Source: Odoribacter sp. AF15-53
GTDB lineage: Bacteria; Bacteroidota; Bacteroidia; Bacteroidales; Marinifilaceae
Length of the DNA: 64,000 nucleotides
Assembly: GCF_003479425.1 (NCBI RefSeq)
Contig: NZ_QUHC01000011.1
Span: forward strand, 1-64,000
Direction of reading: 5' to 3'
How positions within the stretch are numbered: the first letter of the stretch is position 1; each line of letters opens with the position of its first letter. Shown in pieces: positions 14,885-25,347 of this stretch. The notes beneath the pieces were generated by a model. The model saw nothing but the letters and a program-made list of their open reading frames with translations, searched no databases and was not told the DNA's origin. The translations under genes and the position numbers were made by a program.

Positions 14885-15766
14885 CTATTCCTTACTATGT
14901 TTCAGGAGAGTTGCTTGTTCGATGATTAAACTTTGCAGGCAAGCGATTTTGTCATCACATTTGCTTTTCTCTATTTGCAATTTTTCGGTAGCCCCTATCT
15001 TTTTCAAGGCTTCCATGATGGTTGCCATGTCGAATTGAGAGATACAGGTATTAATTGCTTTCACGTAACGAGTTTGCTGGGCAGCCCTAACTCCAAAGGC
15101 TTGAACCATTGCCTTGAATAAATTTTCAGCTTGTTCAAAGGTTCTGTGCTCACCCAGCAATGCAGAACTTTCCATGACTAGAGCCTTACTTTGCAGTAAA
15201 GACGTGTTGGCACTTAACCCGAAATAGCCTTGGGCGGTTGTTCCCCCGATTTCATATTTATTTCCAAACTGGCGAATCTGGATCAATAATTCATCCTTGG
15301 AAACGATTCCACCTAGACCTACCCAATCATCTTTTGAAGCCCCTTGCGAGAGGTAAGCCGTTGTAGCAACCTTCTGGTACGCCTCGGCAACACTTTCACA
15401 GGGGATGATTACAGAAGGTAACGGTTCGTTCAATAATCCGAACAAGTTCATGTTGTCCGCCTTATCGAGGTAAACCATCACGGGAATTTGAATGTCTTGC
15501 AGGTCAACCAATTCTCTACCAGTATAATCGTGCAACAGAATCCCCTCGTCAATGAAGATTCGAGATTCAGCGAAACAGAATAACGTCGGTAATATTTTGG
15601 TTTTATCCACAGACTTGAATAATTTATCCTTTTCAAAATTTTTACGCTTGAAAGAATAATCGGTGAAGGCAGGAATTACTTCCCTTGTTTCACCATTTAC
15701 CATGATCGTAACCACGGCATGAAATTTGGGAGTTTCTTCACTCCCGAAATTTATCATTTTAAACAT
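14885..15766 (-). CDS. Hypothetical protein
   Basis: 293 aa, starting 'MFKMINFGSEETPKFHAVVT'. It is soluble, with an N-terminal beta-rich region and a helical C-terminal half ('AMVQAFGVRAAQQTRYVKAIN'). The length and position next to an integrase suggest an accessory element gene. The family is not recognised. A promoter box at 15954-15961 could give it a 190-nt leader. Confidence 0.5.
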   Translation of the reverse strand: MFKMINFGSEETPKFHAVVTIMVNGETREVIPAFTDYSFKRKNFEKDKLFKSVDKTKILPTLFCFAESRIFIDEGILLHDYTGRELVDLQDIQIPVMVYLDKADNMNLFGLLNEPLPSVIIPCESVAEAYQKVATTAYLSQGASKDDWVGLGGIVSKDELLIQIRQFGNKYEIGGTTAQGYFGLSANTSLLQSKALVMESSALLGEHRTFEQAENLFKAMVQAFGVRAAQQTRYVKAINTCISQFDMATIMEALKKIGATEKLQIEKSKCDDKIACLQSLIIEQATLLKHSKE

Positions 15767-16334
15767 ATCATTTAAGTATTATAATAAATAAAATATTTAT
15801 TTGTAATACTGCTGTTCGTCTTCTTAATTAACCCTTATCATCATCAGGTGAAGCTAAACTGTACATCATTTCAAAGAACTCGTGTCGTTCTTTACAGAAG
15901 ACCAGTCGAGGGATCTCAATGCCACCTATGACCTTGCCACCTTTTCGACACTACAAAGGTAAAAAATTACAATTTATCACTTGTTGCCAGTCCGAACATT
16001 TTAGTGGGGGAAGCTGTATTTAGTTCGGAATATTTATAAATGTATAAATCACCTAATGTCAGTGAACGATATATGATCATACTCCCGAAAATGAAGATTC
16101 GGTGAGTTTTTTACAGAATAGGCATGTAAAAGAAATTAGATGGTATTTTTTCATCCACTATATTCTATTTGAATTTGGTTTTAAAAAGGAAAGGTAGTAC
16201 CTCCATTGAATTGGAAATACTACCTATTATGTTATAATTAATTGAAATTCAGGTGAATAATAAACAGAAAATACATTGTTATATACCATTCTGGCTAAAA
16301 CTCACCTTACTAAATTTATCAACTTTAGATGCAA
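15767..16334. other. 568-nt intergenic region with promoter and gene-fragment traces
   Basis: On the minus strand, a perfect TAnnTTTG box (plus-strand CAAAGGTA, 15954-15961) precedes a 40-codon open frame without ATG (15828-15950; ...GGKVIGGIEIPRLVF...FFEMMYSLASPDDDKG) that looks like the end of a decayed gene. A hairpin AGGTAGTA/TACTACCT (16192-16225) follows the integrase stop and may be its terminator. Confidence 0.4.
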
Positions 16335-17552
16335 CTAAAGTAAATTACTCATAGCTTCATCCATTTGCTTATCATCAAACTTACTAAGATATATTTCTGT
16401 TGTCTTTATATCTTGGTGTCCTAATGCTTGGGAGATTAGAGCTATATTAACACCAGTATTCTTCAAAATGCTAGCAAATGAATGCCTAGCAACATAAGTT
16501 GTTACATCTGCATCTATTTCCAATTCCGAAGCAAGAAGTTTCAACTCCTTATTGATCTTAGCAAGCATCTTGTGGAGCCTATTTTTCTTTTGTACCGATG
16601 TTTTATGCACTCTATTATCATAGATTGGGAAAAGATAGCCAGCTTCCTTCTGGTAAGGGGCATACTTCTTTATTATCTCTTTTGCCTGCTCACATAACTT
16701 AAAATTAATCGCTCCATGAGTCTTCTGCCTGTGATAACGAAGTCTTCCCCTGTGTACATTATAGGAGGTCAAGTTAGCCATATCTACTAGTGAAATACCG
16801 CCACTCAAATAAGCAAAAGTAAATATATCACGAGTAAATTCCCTTATGAAAGTAGCATTTATGGTTTCCGTGGTGATAATCTTTATCATATCCTCTTTAG
16901 ATAATGCTCTCTTTCTAGTTGAGGTATCAAATTTACTTACCTTATATTCATCAAAAGGATAGTATTTCTTATTTACAATTTTAGCCTCGATAGCCTTATT
17001 AAATGTACTCCGTAAAGTTCTAAAAAGTACGCTTAAAGTTGTCCCCTTACACTTCTTTCCTACAAGCCAACTTTCATACCGTTTTAACCAAGCAACATCT
17101 ATTGAACTAAAAGGAATATCTAAATTAGAGGAAGTGAAATCCTTTAATGAATTATAGGAATATTTATAAACCAATCTATTCCCCTCATTTCCAGAATCTC
17201 TAAAACTAACCAACAACTCTTTATAAAACTCTCCCACCGTCTTATTTACTAGCTTTACTTTCTTACTTTCCACTAGCAATGCTGCCGTGTACTCCTTTTG
17301 CTCTGCTACAAATTCCAGTATCTGACGCTGATACTCAACTTGTTTATCCAAAATAATCTTCTCTATTAATTCCTTATTAGGACATCTAGGGGTTGGTTTA
17401 TTCTTTTCAAAATCCCAATATTTAGGAAAGATAGCAATACCCAAACTTACATACTTTGGTTTTCTATCTTTTGTAACCCGAAGCATTAAAAGGGATTTTC
17501 CATTAGAAAGCACCTTAGATTTGTAACAAACCACTGATACTGAAGCATTCAT
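16335..17552 (-). CDS. Tyrosine site-specific integrase
   Basis: 405 aa with the Bacteroidota phage-integrase layout: N-terminal arm-binding domain ('MNASVSVVCYKSKVLSNGKS'), SAM-like core-binding domain around 100-200, then the catalytic domain. 'TTYVARHSFAS' carries the R-H of box II, 'GHQDIKTTEIYLSKF' carries the second H and the nucleophilic Tyr near residue 388, and 'RYHRQKT' the Lys. The usual Arg of box I is not obvious in 'FAYLSGGISLVDMANL', as in related Bacteroidota integrases. It starts about 100 bp from tRNA-Pro and reads away from it. Confidence 0.9.
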   Translation of the reverse strand: MNASVSVVCYKSKVLSNGKSLLMLRVTKDRKPKYVSLGIAIFPKYWDFEKNKPTPRCPNKELIEKIILDKQVEYQRQILEFVAEQKEYTAALLVESKKVKLVNKTVGEFYKELLVSFRDSGNEGNRLVYKYSYNSLKDFTSSNLDIPFSSIDVAWLKRYESWLVGKKCKGTTLSVLFRTLRSTFNKAIEAKIVNKKYYPFDEYKVSKFDTSTRKRALSKEDMIKIITTETINATFIREFTRDIFTFAYLSGGISLVDMANLTSYNVHRGRLRYHRQKTHGAINFKLCEQAKEIIKKYAPYQKEAGYLFPIYDNRVHKTSVQKKNRLHKMLAKINKELKLLASELEIDADVTTYVARHSFASILKNTGVNIALISQALGHQDIKTTEIYLSKFDDKQMDEAMSNLL

Positions 17553-17564
17553 ACTAAATTTCTG

Positions 17565-17584
17565 GTTTAAACCTCAGTTTAAAC
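17565..17584. promoter_or_regulatory. Two GTTTAAAC palindromes upstream of the integrase
   Basis: GTTTAAAC at 17565-17572 and 17577-17584, 12 bp start to start, just upstream of the integrase start. They may be binding sites for integrase, excisionase or a repressor. Confidence 0.4.
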
Positions 17585-17617
17585 ATTTGCTCAAATCCAC
17601 CCAAAAATCACGATAAT

Positions 17618-17643
17618 AAAAAAACAGCTACTTTCGTAACTGT
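17618..17643 (-). terminator. tRNA operon terminator
   Basis: On the minus strand ACAGTTAC-GAAA-GTAGCTGT followed by seven T, directly after tRNA-Pro. It has 8 pairs (one G-U) and a GAAA tetraloop. Confidence 0.8.
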
Positions 17644-17653
17644 CTCATTTTCT

Positions 17654-17728
17654 GTCGGGGTGACAGGATTCGAACCTGCGACCCTCTGCTCCCAAAGCAG
17701 ATGCGCTACCGGACTGCGCTACGCCCCG
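17654..17728 (-). tRNA. tRNA-Pro (anticodon TGG)
   Basis: Cloverleaf legible on the minus strand: acceptor CGGGGCG with CACCCCG, D arm, anticodon stem TCTGC/GCAGA with loop TTTGGGA (anticodon TGG), T arm GCAGG-TTCGAAT-CCTGT. CCA is not encoded. The 3' end faces the integrase, as expected for a tRNA-type attachment site. Confidence 0.95.
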
Positions 17729-17746
17729 AAACATCTGCAAAATTCG

Positions 17747-17836
<90 letters not shown>

Positions 17837-17940
17837 AATTGCGCTGACAAAAGTAGTGCTTTTTATTATTCTTGCAAGCTTTTGGCGTGTTTTTTTTCAA
17901 TCTTTTCACGTTCGACAGGAAAAAACAGCCCTACAAACAA

Positions 17941-18399
17941 CTATTTTTGCACGGGGGAAGGACCTTTCCCCATTTTTTTCCATAATTGATGATGAAATTT
18001 CTGTTCTGCCTCGATCATCATCCAGACCTTTTTAGCGGATAATGCCTTCGTCAATTTATCTATATACTCTTTTTTGATATCACGCATGGCTTGTTCTGCC
18101 GCTAATAGCGTCTGTAAATTTTTCAACGCTTGCTGTTCGGTCACTTCCGGGGCCTCTTTTGACTTCCGGCAAGTTAAATCGCGAATTTTATCGTTTTCAA
18201 CACGTATTTTTTGTTGCATTTCGTTATACAAAGGCCAGAACTTAGTTGCCTCTTCGGGGGTCAACTCCATCTCCTGGGTAAAAAAAGCCACTTTCTGAGC
18301 CTCGAATTCTTTGCGCTTCTCCTCGCTCAATTTCCCAGATTGAGCAAACAAGGACAAACCGAATAACGTCATTAATATAACCAATCCTATCTTTTTCAT
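17941..18399 (-). CDS. Periplasmic Spy/CpxP-like protein
   Basis: 152 aa with signal peptide (MKKIGLVILMTLFGLSLFAQ). The mature part is all-helical with 'MELTPEEATKFWPLYNEMQ', like the LTxxQ repeats of Spy/CpxP chaperone-type sensors. Last gene of an ECF sigma operon (18840-19409, 18423-18809). An envelope-stress function is inferred from this arrangement. Confidence 0.7.
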   Translation of the reverse strand: MKKIGLVILMTLFGLSLFAQSGKLSEEKRKEFEAQKVAFFTQEMELTPEEATKFWPLYNEMQQKIRVENDKIRDLTCRKSKEAPEVTEQQALKNLQTLLAAEQAMRDIKKEYIDKLTKALSAKKVWMMIEAEQKFHHQLWKKMGKGPSPVQK

Positions 18400-18422
18400 A
18401 TATCTTGCTTGTACGTTTTACT

Positions 18423-18809
18423 TTACCTGTTCTCCGCATATAAAAACTCCAGAGGATCGGTTTCCTGTGATAAATATTCGATAATCTCTTCCCGTGAAGG
18501 ATTAAAATCTGCATCGAAAATATTTTCATCCTCTGTTTGTGATGCAATCACTTCAGGCTGTTCTCCTTTTTTAATCAGCATCCTATTCTCGTCAACCGCC
18601 CCGGGCAACACCAGTTGCACGACAACCATAGCGAAGGCAAACAATGCCGCTAACCCGAGATAAGGTTTCAATGTCAATAACAGACTTGTTTGCTTGGGCG
18701 TCTCGTTCTCTTTCACTCGACTCATCACCCGATCTTCCAACGCATCGAAATAACCGTCAGGAACCGTGAACGGGTTCTTTGATTTATATTTTTCATCCAA
18801 GTTATCCAT
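18423..18809 (-). CDS. Single-pass membrane protein, likely anti-sigma component
   Basis: 128 aa. A cytoplasmic N-terminus 'NPFTVPDGYFDALEDRVMSRV' is followed by one membrane segment at about 50-70 (GLAALFAFAMVVVQLVLPG) and an acidic outer tail. The 'VPDGYFD' block recurs in Bacteroidota membrane proteins encoded after ECF sigma factors. It lies between the sigma gene and the Spy-like gene, so it is probably the anti-sigma factor. No ZAS motif is visible. Confidence 0.6.
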   Translation of the reverse strand: MDNLDEKYKSKNPFTVPDGYFDALEDRVMSRVKENETPKQTSLLLTLKPYLGLAALFAFAMVVVQLVLPGAVDENRMLIKKGEQPEVIASQTEDENIFDADFNPSREEIIEYLSQETDPLEFLYAENR

Positions 18810-18839
18810 AATCTTCCTTTTTTACTCGTTGCCAAATAA

Positions 18840-19409
18840 TTACTCGAACGTGGGCAAAGTATCGGAAATCTTTAAACTTTCCTCGATTTTCTTCACCGCA
18901 TTATGATAGGTTGCCTTCAATGTCCCTACTGCTACATCCAACACCTCGGCAATATCTTCATATTTCATATCGTCAAAATATTTCATGTTAAATACCAAGC
19001 GTTGCCGTTCCGGTAACTTTAACACGGCTTTCTGTAATTCCCGCTGGATCGAATCCCCGCAGAAATAACAATCACTCTCCAACTGATTTTCAAGCATTGG
19101 AGTAATTTCTTGCGAGTTACCGAATGTTTTCCGGCGCTTCTCGTTCAAAAAATTGATCGCTTCATTCGTTGCCACCCGGTACATCCACGTGAACAATTTA
19201 GCCTCGTAACGAAACTCCCGCAGTCCTCGCCAAATCTTGACAAAAGTGTTCTGAAGGACGTCATCGCTATCATCGTGATTAATCACGATTTTCCGAATAT
19301 GCCAGTAAAGCCTTTCACTATGCTTTTCTACAAGCATCCGAAAAGCCCTTTCCTCTCCATGCTCGGAATGAAACAATCTTACTATATCTTCATCGTTATT
19401 CTCGTTCAT
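18840..19409 (-). CDS. RNA polymerase ECF sigma-70 factor
   Basis: 189 aa. Region 2 (HSERLYWHIRKIVINHDDSDDVLQNTFVKIWRG; the DDVLQ box is typical) and region 4 ('LPERQRLVFNMKYFDDMKYEDIAEVL') are complete. It directs RNA polymerase to its own regulon. The first gene of a three-gene operon with a membrane protein and a periplasmic helical protein, a plausible envelope-stress circuit. Promoter dyad at 19444-19462. Confidence 0.9.
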   Translation of the reverse strand: MNENNDEDIVRLFHSEHGEERAFRMLVEKHSERLYWHIRKIVINHDDSDDVLQNTFVKIWRGLREFRYEAKLFTWMYRVATNEAINFLNEKRRKTFGNSQEITPMLENQLESDCYFCGDSIQRELQKAVLKLPERQRLVFNMKYFDDMKYEDIAEVLDVAVGTLKATYHNAVKKIEESLKISDTLPTFE

Positions 19410-19443
19410 TTTCCCCTACTCTATCATTAAGGTCTTCCATCCT

Positions 19444-19462
19444 ATGACAATATTTTATGTCA
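19444..19462. promoter_or_regulatory. Dyad TGACA-N9-TGTCA at the sigma operon promoter
   Basis: TGACA (19444-19448) and TGTCA (19458-19462) flank AT-rich DNA. The right half joins a near-consensus -7 box (AACCTTTG on the minus strand). It is a candidate operator for the ECF operon. Confidence 0.4.
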
Positions 19463-19478
19463 AAGGTTTATTCAAGCA

Positions 19479-20486
19479 CTATTTAAAATTCAAATCCGAG
19501 AACTTCTTTTTGCCACGTAAAAAGTAATCCAAGACAACACTCCGTTGGTATATCCCGGTAACATTCACAGGACTCTCCGGCCCCTTGTATTCCTTTTTCA
19601 TTCTATGGTAAGCCTTGTATGCCCGGATAACGGAACGAGTATTCGAGAACTCTCCTTTCAACAGAAACAAGCCCGCCGCCATCATATCCAGCAAACCGCG
19701 GATAAAGAACACCTTCCCCCGTTGCTTTTCATCCAGATTCTTATGCAACATCAACAAATTATTCCGGTAATTCAGAAACAACTTGCGCGGGTGATTCATC
19801 GGTAAAGAACCTCCCCCAAAATGATACACGACTGACGTCGGAACCGCTTTCAGCACTCCTCCTTTATTCTTTAACCGCCAACAAAGGTCAATCTCCTCCA
19901 TGTGGGCAAAAAAAGCTTCATCCAGCCCCCCGGCCGACCGATACCGCTCCCGCCGGATACACAACGCCGCTCCCGTCGCCCAAAAAACTTCCACCTCGTC
20001 ATCATACTGTCCGGTATCCCGCTCCGTGGTATCCAACACTCGTCCGCGACAGAACGGGAATCCCAGGTAATCAATATATCCCCCTGCCGCCCCGGCATAT
20101 TCGAACTTGTCTTTTTCCCGGTAAGCTAAAATCTTCGGTTGCACGGCCACCACTTTATCATCCCGATCCAACGCCTCCACCAACGGCTCCAACCAACCGG
20201 GAGCCACCTCCACGTCACTATTTAAAAGCACGACATACTCGGCCTCGATCATCTCGATCGCCCGGTTATATCCCCCGGCAAATCCAAAATTCTCCTCGAA
20301 CAAGACACGTTCTACTTCCGGAAATTCTTTCTCCAAACATTCCCACGAACCGTCCGTAGAATGATTATCCACCACCACGACATGCCCCAACTCCACGTTG
20401 GTATTCCTCACGACAGAAGGCAGAAATTCCCGCAATAACTTCTCCCCGTTCCAATTCAATATAATTACCGCAACCCGCTTTCCCAT
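19479..20486 (-). CDS. Family 2 glycosyltransferase
   Basis: 335 aa. GT-A fold: 'AVIILNWNGEKLL' start, 'VVVVDNHSTDGS' nucleotide binding, 'VVLLNSDVEVAPGWLE' with the DxD-like acidic site (SDVE), 'GAALCIRRE' and 'FFAHMEEIDLCWRLKNKG' with the catalytic ED-region. Rhamnosyl- or similar GT2 enzymes build cell-surface glycans. The C-terminal part is basic and may touch the membrane. It precedes the ECF operon, from which it is separated by about 70 nt. Confidence 0.9.
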   Translation of the reverse strand: MGKRVAVIILNWNGEKLLREFLPSVVRNTNVELGHVVVVDNHSTDGSWECLEKEFPEVERVLFEENFGFAGGYNRAIEMIEAEYVVLLNSDVEVAPGWLEPLVEALDRDDKVVAVQPKILAYREKDKFEYAGAAGGYIDYLGFPFCRGRVLDTTERDTGQYDDEVEVFWATGAALCIRRERYRSAGGLDEAFFAHMEEIDLCWRLKNKGGVLKAVPTSVVYHFGGGSLPMNHPRKLFLNYRNNLLMLHKNLDEKQRGKVFFIRGLLDMMAAGLFLLKGEFSNTRSVIRAYKAYHRMKKEYKGPESPVNVTGIYQRSVVLDYFLRGKKKFSDLNFK

Positions 20487-20595
20487 TTATCAATTTTAGA
20501 TTTAATGATTTTAGCATCCAATCACACAAGATGAACGCTTTTTTTCACGTTAAACTCTAAATTCTAAACTTTAATATAAATCCAACTTTTAGCTT

Positions 20596-21468
20596 TTAAC
20601 GTTTATCTTTCTTGTGTTTCCACCTCTTATGCGACCACAACCAATACTGGGGTTCTTCTTTTATAAAAGACTCCAATAACCGGGTATGCATTTCCGTTAT
20701 TTTCCCCTGCGGCAATTCTGCCGGATTCGCGCATACATCCACGAATTCCACCTCGTAATACCCGCGTTTCACTTTACGCATGCGCACCGAAACCACCGGG
20801 ATATTATATTTTCTTGCAATCTTCTCGGTACCAAGCAAAACGGGAGTATCTTGATTCAAAAATTGTGTCCAGAAATTCAAATTATGCCCGTTCGGAGTCT
20901 GATCCCCAATAAAACCAGCCAAAAACAAACGATTTTCCGAACGATAACGGGCTATCACCCGCAAGGTGTCATCTTTAGCCACAAGCACCGCACCGAATCG
21001 AGATCGAATCTGTTGCATCATCCTGTTGGTCACCTTATTACGAATCGGCTTGTATAAAGCTAGAAAATCCGCGTCTGTTTCCCATAAACTATACGAAGAC
21101 ATCCACTCCCAATTCCCGTAATGCCCCAACACCCCGATCACACTCCTCCCCTCGTCAAAATAAGATTGCGGCAAAGCTGTATTTTTAAACACGCAGCGCT
21201 TCCGGATGGTAGCCTCGGACACATGCCACAACTTGTACAACTCGATCGTTAAATCCGCCAGATGTTTATAATATTTCCGCTCGATTGCCACAATCTCCCG
21301 TAAGCTTTTTTCCGGGAAAGAGTTACACAAATTCGTCCGCACCACCTTGCGACGGTAGTGAAGCACGTAATAAAGCAACAAATAATTAAAGTCGGCTATA
21401 AGATAAAGTACCCTGAATGGCAGGAAACTAATCAACCAGACAATAGCATACAGAATATACGAAAACAT
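20596..21468 (-). CDS. LpxL/HtrB-type lysophospholipid (lipid A) acyltransferase
   Basis: 290 aa from the ATG at 21468. N-terminal membrane segment (FSYILYAIVWLISFLPFRVL), then 'VLGHYGNWEW' with the HX4E catalytic motif, 'LALYKPIRNKVTNRMM' and 'IGDQTPNG' typical of the family. It acylates lipid A precursors at the inner membrane. A longer start at 21549 is rejected because a perfect TAnnTTTG box (CAAAGATA on plus, 21489-21496) lies between the two. Confidence 0.85.
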   Translation of the reverse strand: MFSYILYAIVWLISFLPFRVLYLIADFNYLLLYYVLHYRRKVVRTNLCNSFPEKSLREIVAIERKYYKHLADLTIELYKLWHVSEATIRKRCVFKNTALPQSYFDEGRSVIGVLGHYGNWEWMSSYSLWETDADFLALYKPIRNKVTNRMMQQIRSRFGAVLVAKDDTLRVIARYRSENRLFLAGFIGDQTPNGHNLNFWTQFLNQDTPVLLGTEKIARKYNIPVVSVRMRKVKRGYYEVEFVDVCANPAELPQGKITEMHTRLLESFIKEEPQYWLWSHKRWKHKKDKR

Positions 21469-21488
21469 AAGCGTCCAATTATAATGGT

Positions 21489-21496
21489 CAAAGATA
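21489..21496 (-). promoter_or_regulatory. TAnnTTTG promoter of the acyltransferase (TATCTTTG)
   Basis: Perfect -7 consensus on the minus strand 20 nt before the ATG at 21468. It decides that start. Confidence 0.6.
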
Positions 21497-21615
21497 CATG
21501 CTTTGCAATTGAAATCCAAAAAGAAGCTCCTCCTGTTTTTTTTAATCATTATAAATTGGCAGTGTCAGAATAAATCATTATTTTCGTGAGTTGAATGCGT
21601 AAAATACGAATAGCC

Positions 21616-23475
21616 ATGGAGCAAGAAAACCTACAACAAGCCGAAGAGTTGAATAACAACGAAGCAATTTCTCCGGATACTTTAAATGATGAAACTCAAA
21701 ACGAGGTTTCAGTTCAGGGTCAACCTACACCGATAGAGAAAGCCCCCGAAAAGGAAGTTCCAACATGGGATTTTTCTAGTTTTAACACGGAAGAGATCAT
21801 CTCTCACATGAAAGCATTGATCGAAGACTTCCCCGTGCAACGCCTGAAGGTGCTGGATAACCTACCCCAAGTTTTCGAGGCACAGTATCAAAAAGAGTAT
21901 GACAAGGCTCTGGCAGAGTTCACCCAAGGCGGGAACCCGGCTGAAGCATTCGACTACCAAGATAATTCGAAAGAACGTTTTTATAGCGTGTACAGGATCT
22001 ATCGTGAAAAAAAGTCAGAGTTTTACAAGAAACTAGAAGGCGAAAAAGAACAAAACTTGAAAGAAAAACTCCAGATCATCGAAGAACTGAAAGAGTTGAT
22101 CCAACACGAGGAATCGTTAAACAAAACATATCAAGACTTTAGAAGCCTACAAGAGAGATGGAGAAACACGGGTATGGTTCCGCAAGCACAAGCGGGAGAC
22201 TTGCTCGAAACTTATCACCATCACGTGGAAAACTTCTTCAACTATATTAAAATCAACAAAGAATTGCGCGATCTCGATTTAAAGAAAAATTTGGATGCCA
22301 AGAACGCTTTAATCGAACAGGCGACCGCTCTACTCGAAGATAACAATGTCGGAAACGCTTTCCGTCAATTACAATCCCTCCATTCTCAATGGAAAGAGAT
22401 CGGCCCTGTATCCAAAGACGTGCAGGAAGAAACTTGGAACCGTTTCAAGGAAGTTACCGATAAAATTAATAACGCTTACCACCGTTTCTTCGAGACCCTT
22501 CGGGAAGAACAAGACAACAACTTAAAGATTAAAGAAGAAATTTGTCTGAAGTTGGAAAATTACGCAACCGTCACTTTCGGAAAATTATCGGAATGGAACG
22601 AAGCCACGGACACCGTACTCGCCCTGCAAAACGAATGGAAACACGCGGGAACAATTCCAATCAAGGAACGCAACCGCTTGTACAAACGTTACAGATCGGC
22701 ATGCGACGCATTCTTTGAGAAGAAACGACAATATTACGCAGAAATACAGGCATTGCAAAACCAGAACCTAGCCAAGAAAATTGCTCTTTGCGAAAAGGTA
22801 GAGGCTCTGAAAGACAGTACCGACTGGCGTTCAACAACCAACAAGATCATCGAATGCCAAAGAGAATGGAAAAACATCGGACCGGTTCCGAAAAAGATAT
22901 CCAACAAAATATGGAATCGTTTCCGTACAGCCTGTGATTATTTCTTTGACAATAAATCCGCCCAATTCAAACACGTCTCTTCCGATCAAGAAAAGAATCT
23001 TGAATCAAAAAGAGCCCTGATTGAAGAGGTCCGTAATTTCCAAAAGACCGGCAACAATGATGAAGACATCGAGGCGCTGAAAGCTTTCCAGGCTCGCTGG
23101 GCTGAAATCGGATTCGTTCCAATCAGGGAGAAAGAGGCCGTGCAAAGTGAATTCCGGAAATTAATCAACGATCATTTTGACCAGCTTGATATTGATGAAT
23201 TCGATAAAAATATAGAACGATTCAAATCCAAAATCAACACTTTCGACAACAGTGACGACAAGGATAGCAAGATCATCCAGGAAAGAGAAAAACTAGTAAA
23301 CAAAATCAAGCAACTGGAAACAGACTTACATGCTTGGGAGAACAACATCGGATTCTTCTCCAAATCAAGCAATTCCGAGAGCTTGATCCGGGAATTCTCG
23401 AACAAGATAGAGAGTGCCCGTCACAAGTTAGCCTTGATGCAGGAAAAACTGAAACTCATCGACGGAATGATTTAA
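21616..23475 (+). CDS. DUF349 domain protein
   Basis: 619 aa from ATG at 21616 (MEQENLQQAEEL); an in-frame ATG at 21595 adds seven residues. Repeated DUF349 modules of about 70 residues, each with a 'W+..G..p......w.+f..a.d.f' core (for example 'WRNTGMVPQAQ', 'WKEIGPVSKDV', 'WKHAGTIPIKE', 'WKNIGPVPKKI', 'WAEIGFVPIRE'). All-helical and charged, ending in a coiled coil. DUF349 proteins are common in Bacteroidota; their role is not established. A single-gene unit closed by a terminator. Confidence 0.85.
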   Translation: MEQENLQQAEELNNNEAISPDTLNDETQNEVSVQGQPTPIEKAPEKEVPTWDFSSFNTEEIISHMKALIEDFPVQRLKVLDNLPQVFEAQYQKEYDKALAEFTQGGNPAEAFDYQDNSKERFYSVYRIYREKKSEFYKKLEGEKEQNLKEKLQIIEELKELIQHEESLNKTYQDFRSLQERWRNTGMVPQAQAGDLLETYHHHVENFFNYIKINKELRDLDLKKNLDAKNALIEQATALLEDNNVGNAFRQLQSLHSQWKEIGPVSKDVQEETWNRFKEVTDKINNAYHRFFETLREEQDNNLKIKEEICLKLENYATVTFGKLSEWNEATDTVLALQNEWKHAGTIPIKERNRLYKRYRSACDAFFEKKRQYYAEIQALQNQNLAKKIALCEKVEALKDSTDWRSTTNKIIECQREWKNIGPVPKKISNKIWNRFRTACDYFFDNKSAQFKHVSSDQEKNLESKRALIEEVRNFQKTGNNDEDIEALKAFQARWAEIGFVPIREKEAVQSEFRKLINDHFDQLDIDEFDKNIERFKSKINTFDNSDDKDSKIIQEREKLVNKIKQLETDLHAWENNIGFFSKSSNSESLIREFSNKIESARHKLALMQEKLKLIDGMI

Positions 23476-23491
23476 ACGAAAAACAAACATA

Positions 23492-23524
23492 AAAAAGAGG
23501 CGCTTCAAAAGTGCCTCTTTTTAT
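23492..23524 (+). terminator. Rho-independent terminator
   Basis: AAAAAGAGGCGCTT-CAAA-AGTGCCTCTTTTT (one mismatch), T run at 3' end, after the DUF349 gene. The A-rich 5' side also allows use on the minus strand. Confidence 0.85.
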
Positions 23525-23544
23525 GTTTGTATGATATTTTTTCT

Positions 23545-23552
23545 TACTTTTG
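23545..23552 (+). promoter_or_regulatory. pyrG promoter box (TACTTTTG)
   Basis: Perfect TAnnTTTG, giving a leader of about 110 nt before pyrG. The leader contains a TTGTTATtcattgGATAACAA hairpin (about 23585-23607), possibly regulatory. Confidence 0.5.
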
Positions 23553-23657
23553 TCGTTAAGTTTCAACATACTTGTATCATTTGATTGTTATTCATTGGAT
23601 AACAAATAGTTCAGGTATTTTCAAACTGTTGGATGTAGAATATAGAAATAATTATAA

Positions 23658-25268
<1,611 letters not shown>

Positions 25269-25347
25269 ATATAAAAAAAAAACAAATAGAACATCGCGTA
25301 TGCGATATTCAATTTAAAATCATAAATCTAAAACCTAAAATAAAAAT

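Noticed and set aside
14697..15038. 113-codon plus-strand frame after the DUF5131 gene
   Set aside because: It reads through a strong terminator and the antisense of the 14885-15766 gene.
1..17600. Relaxase, coupling protein or type IV secretion genes that would make the element self-transmissible
   Set aside because: None among the genes in view; they may lie left of the window.
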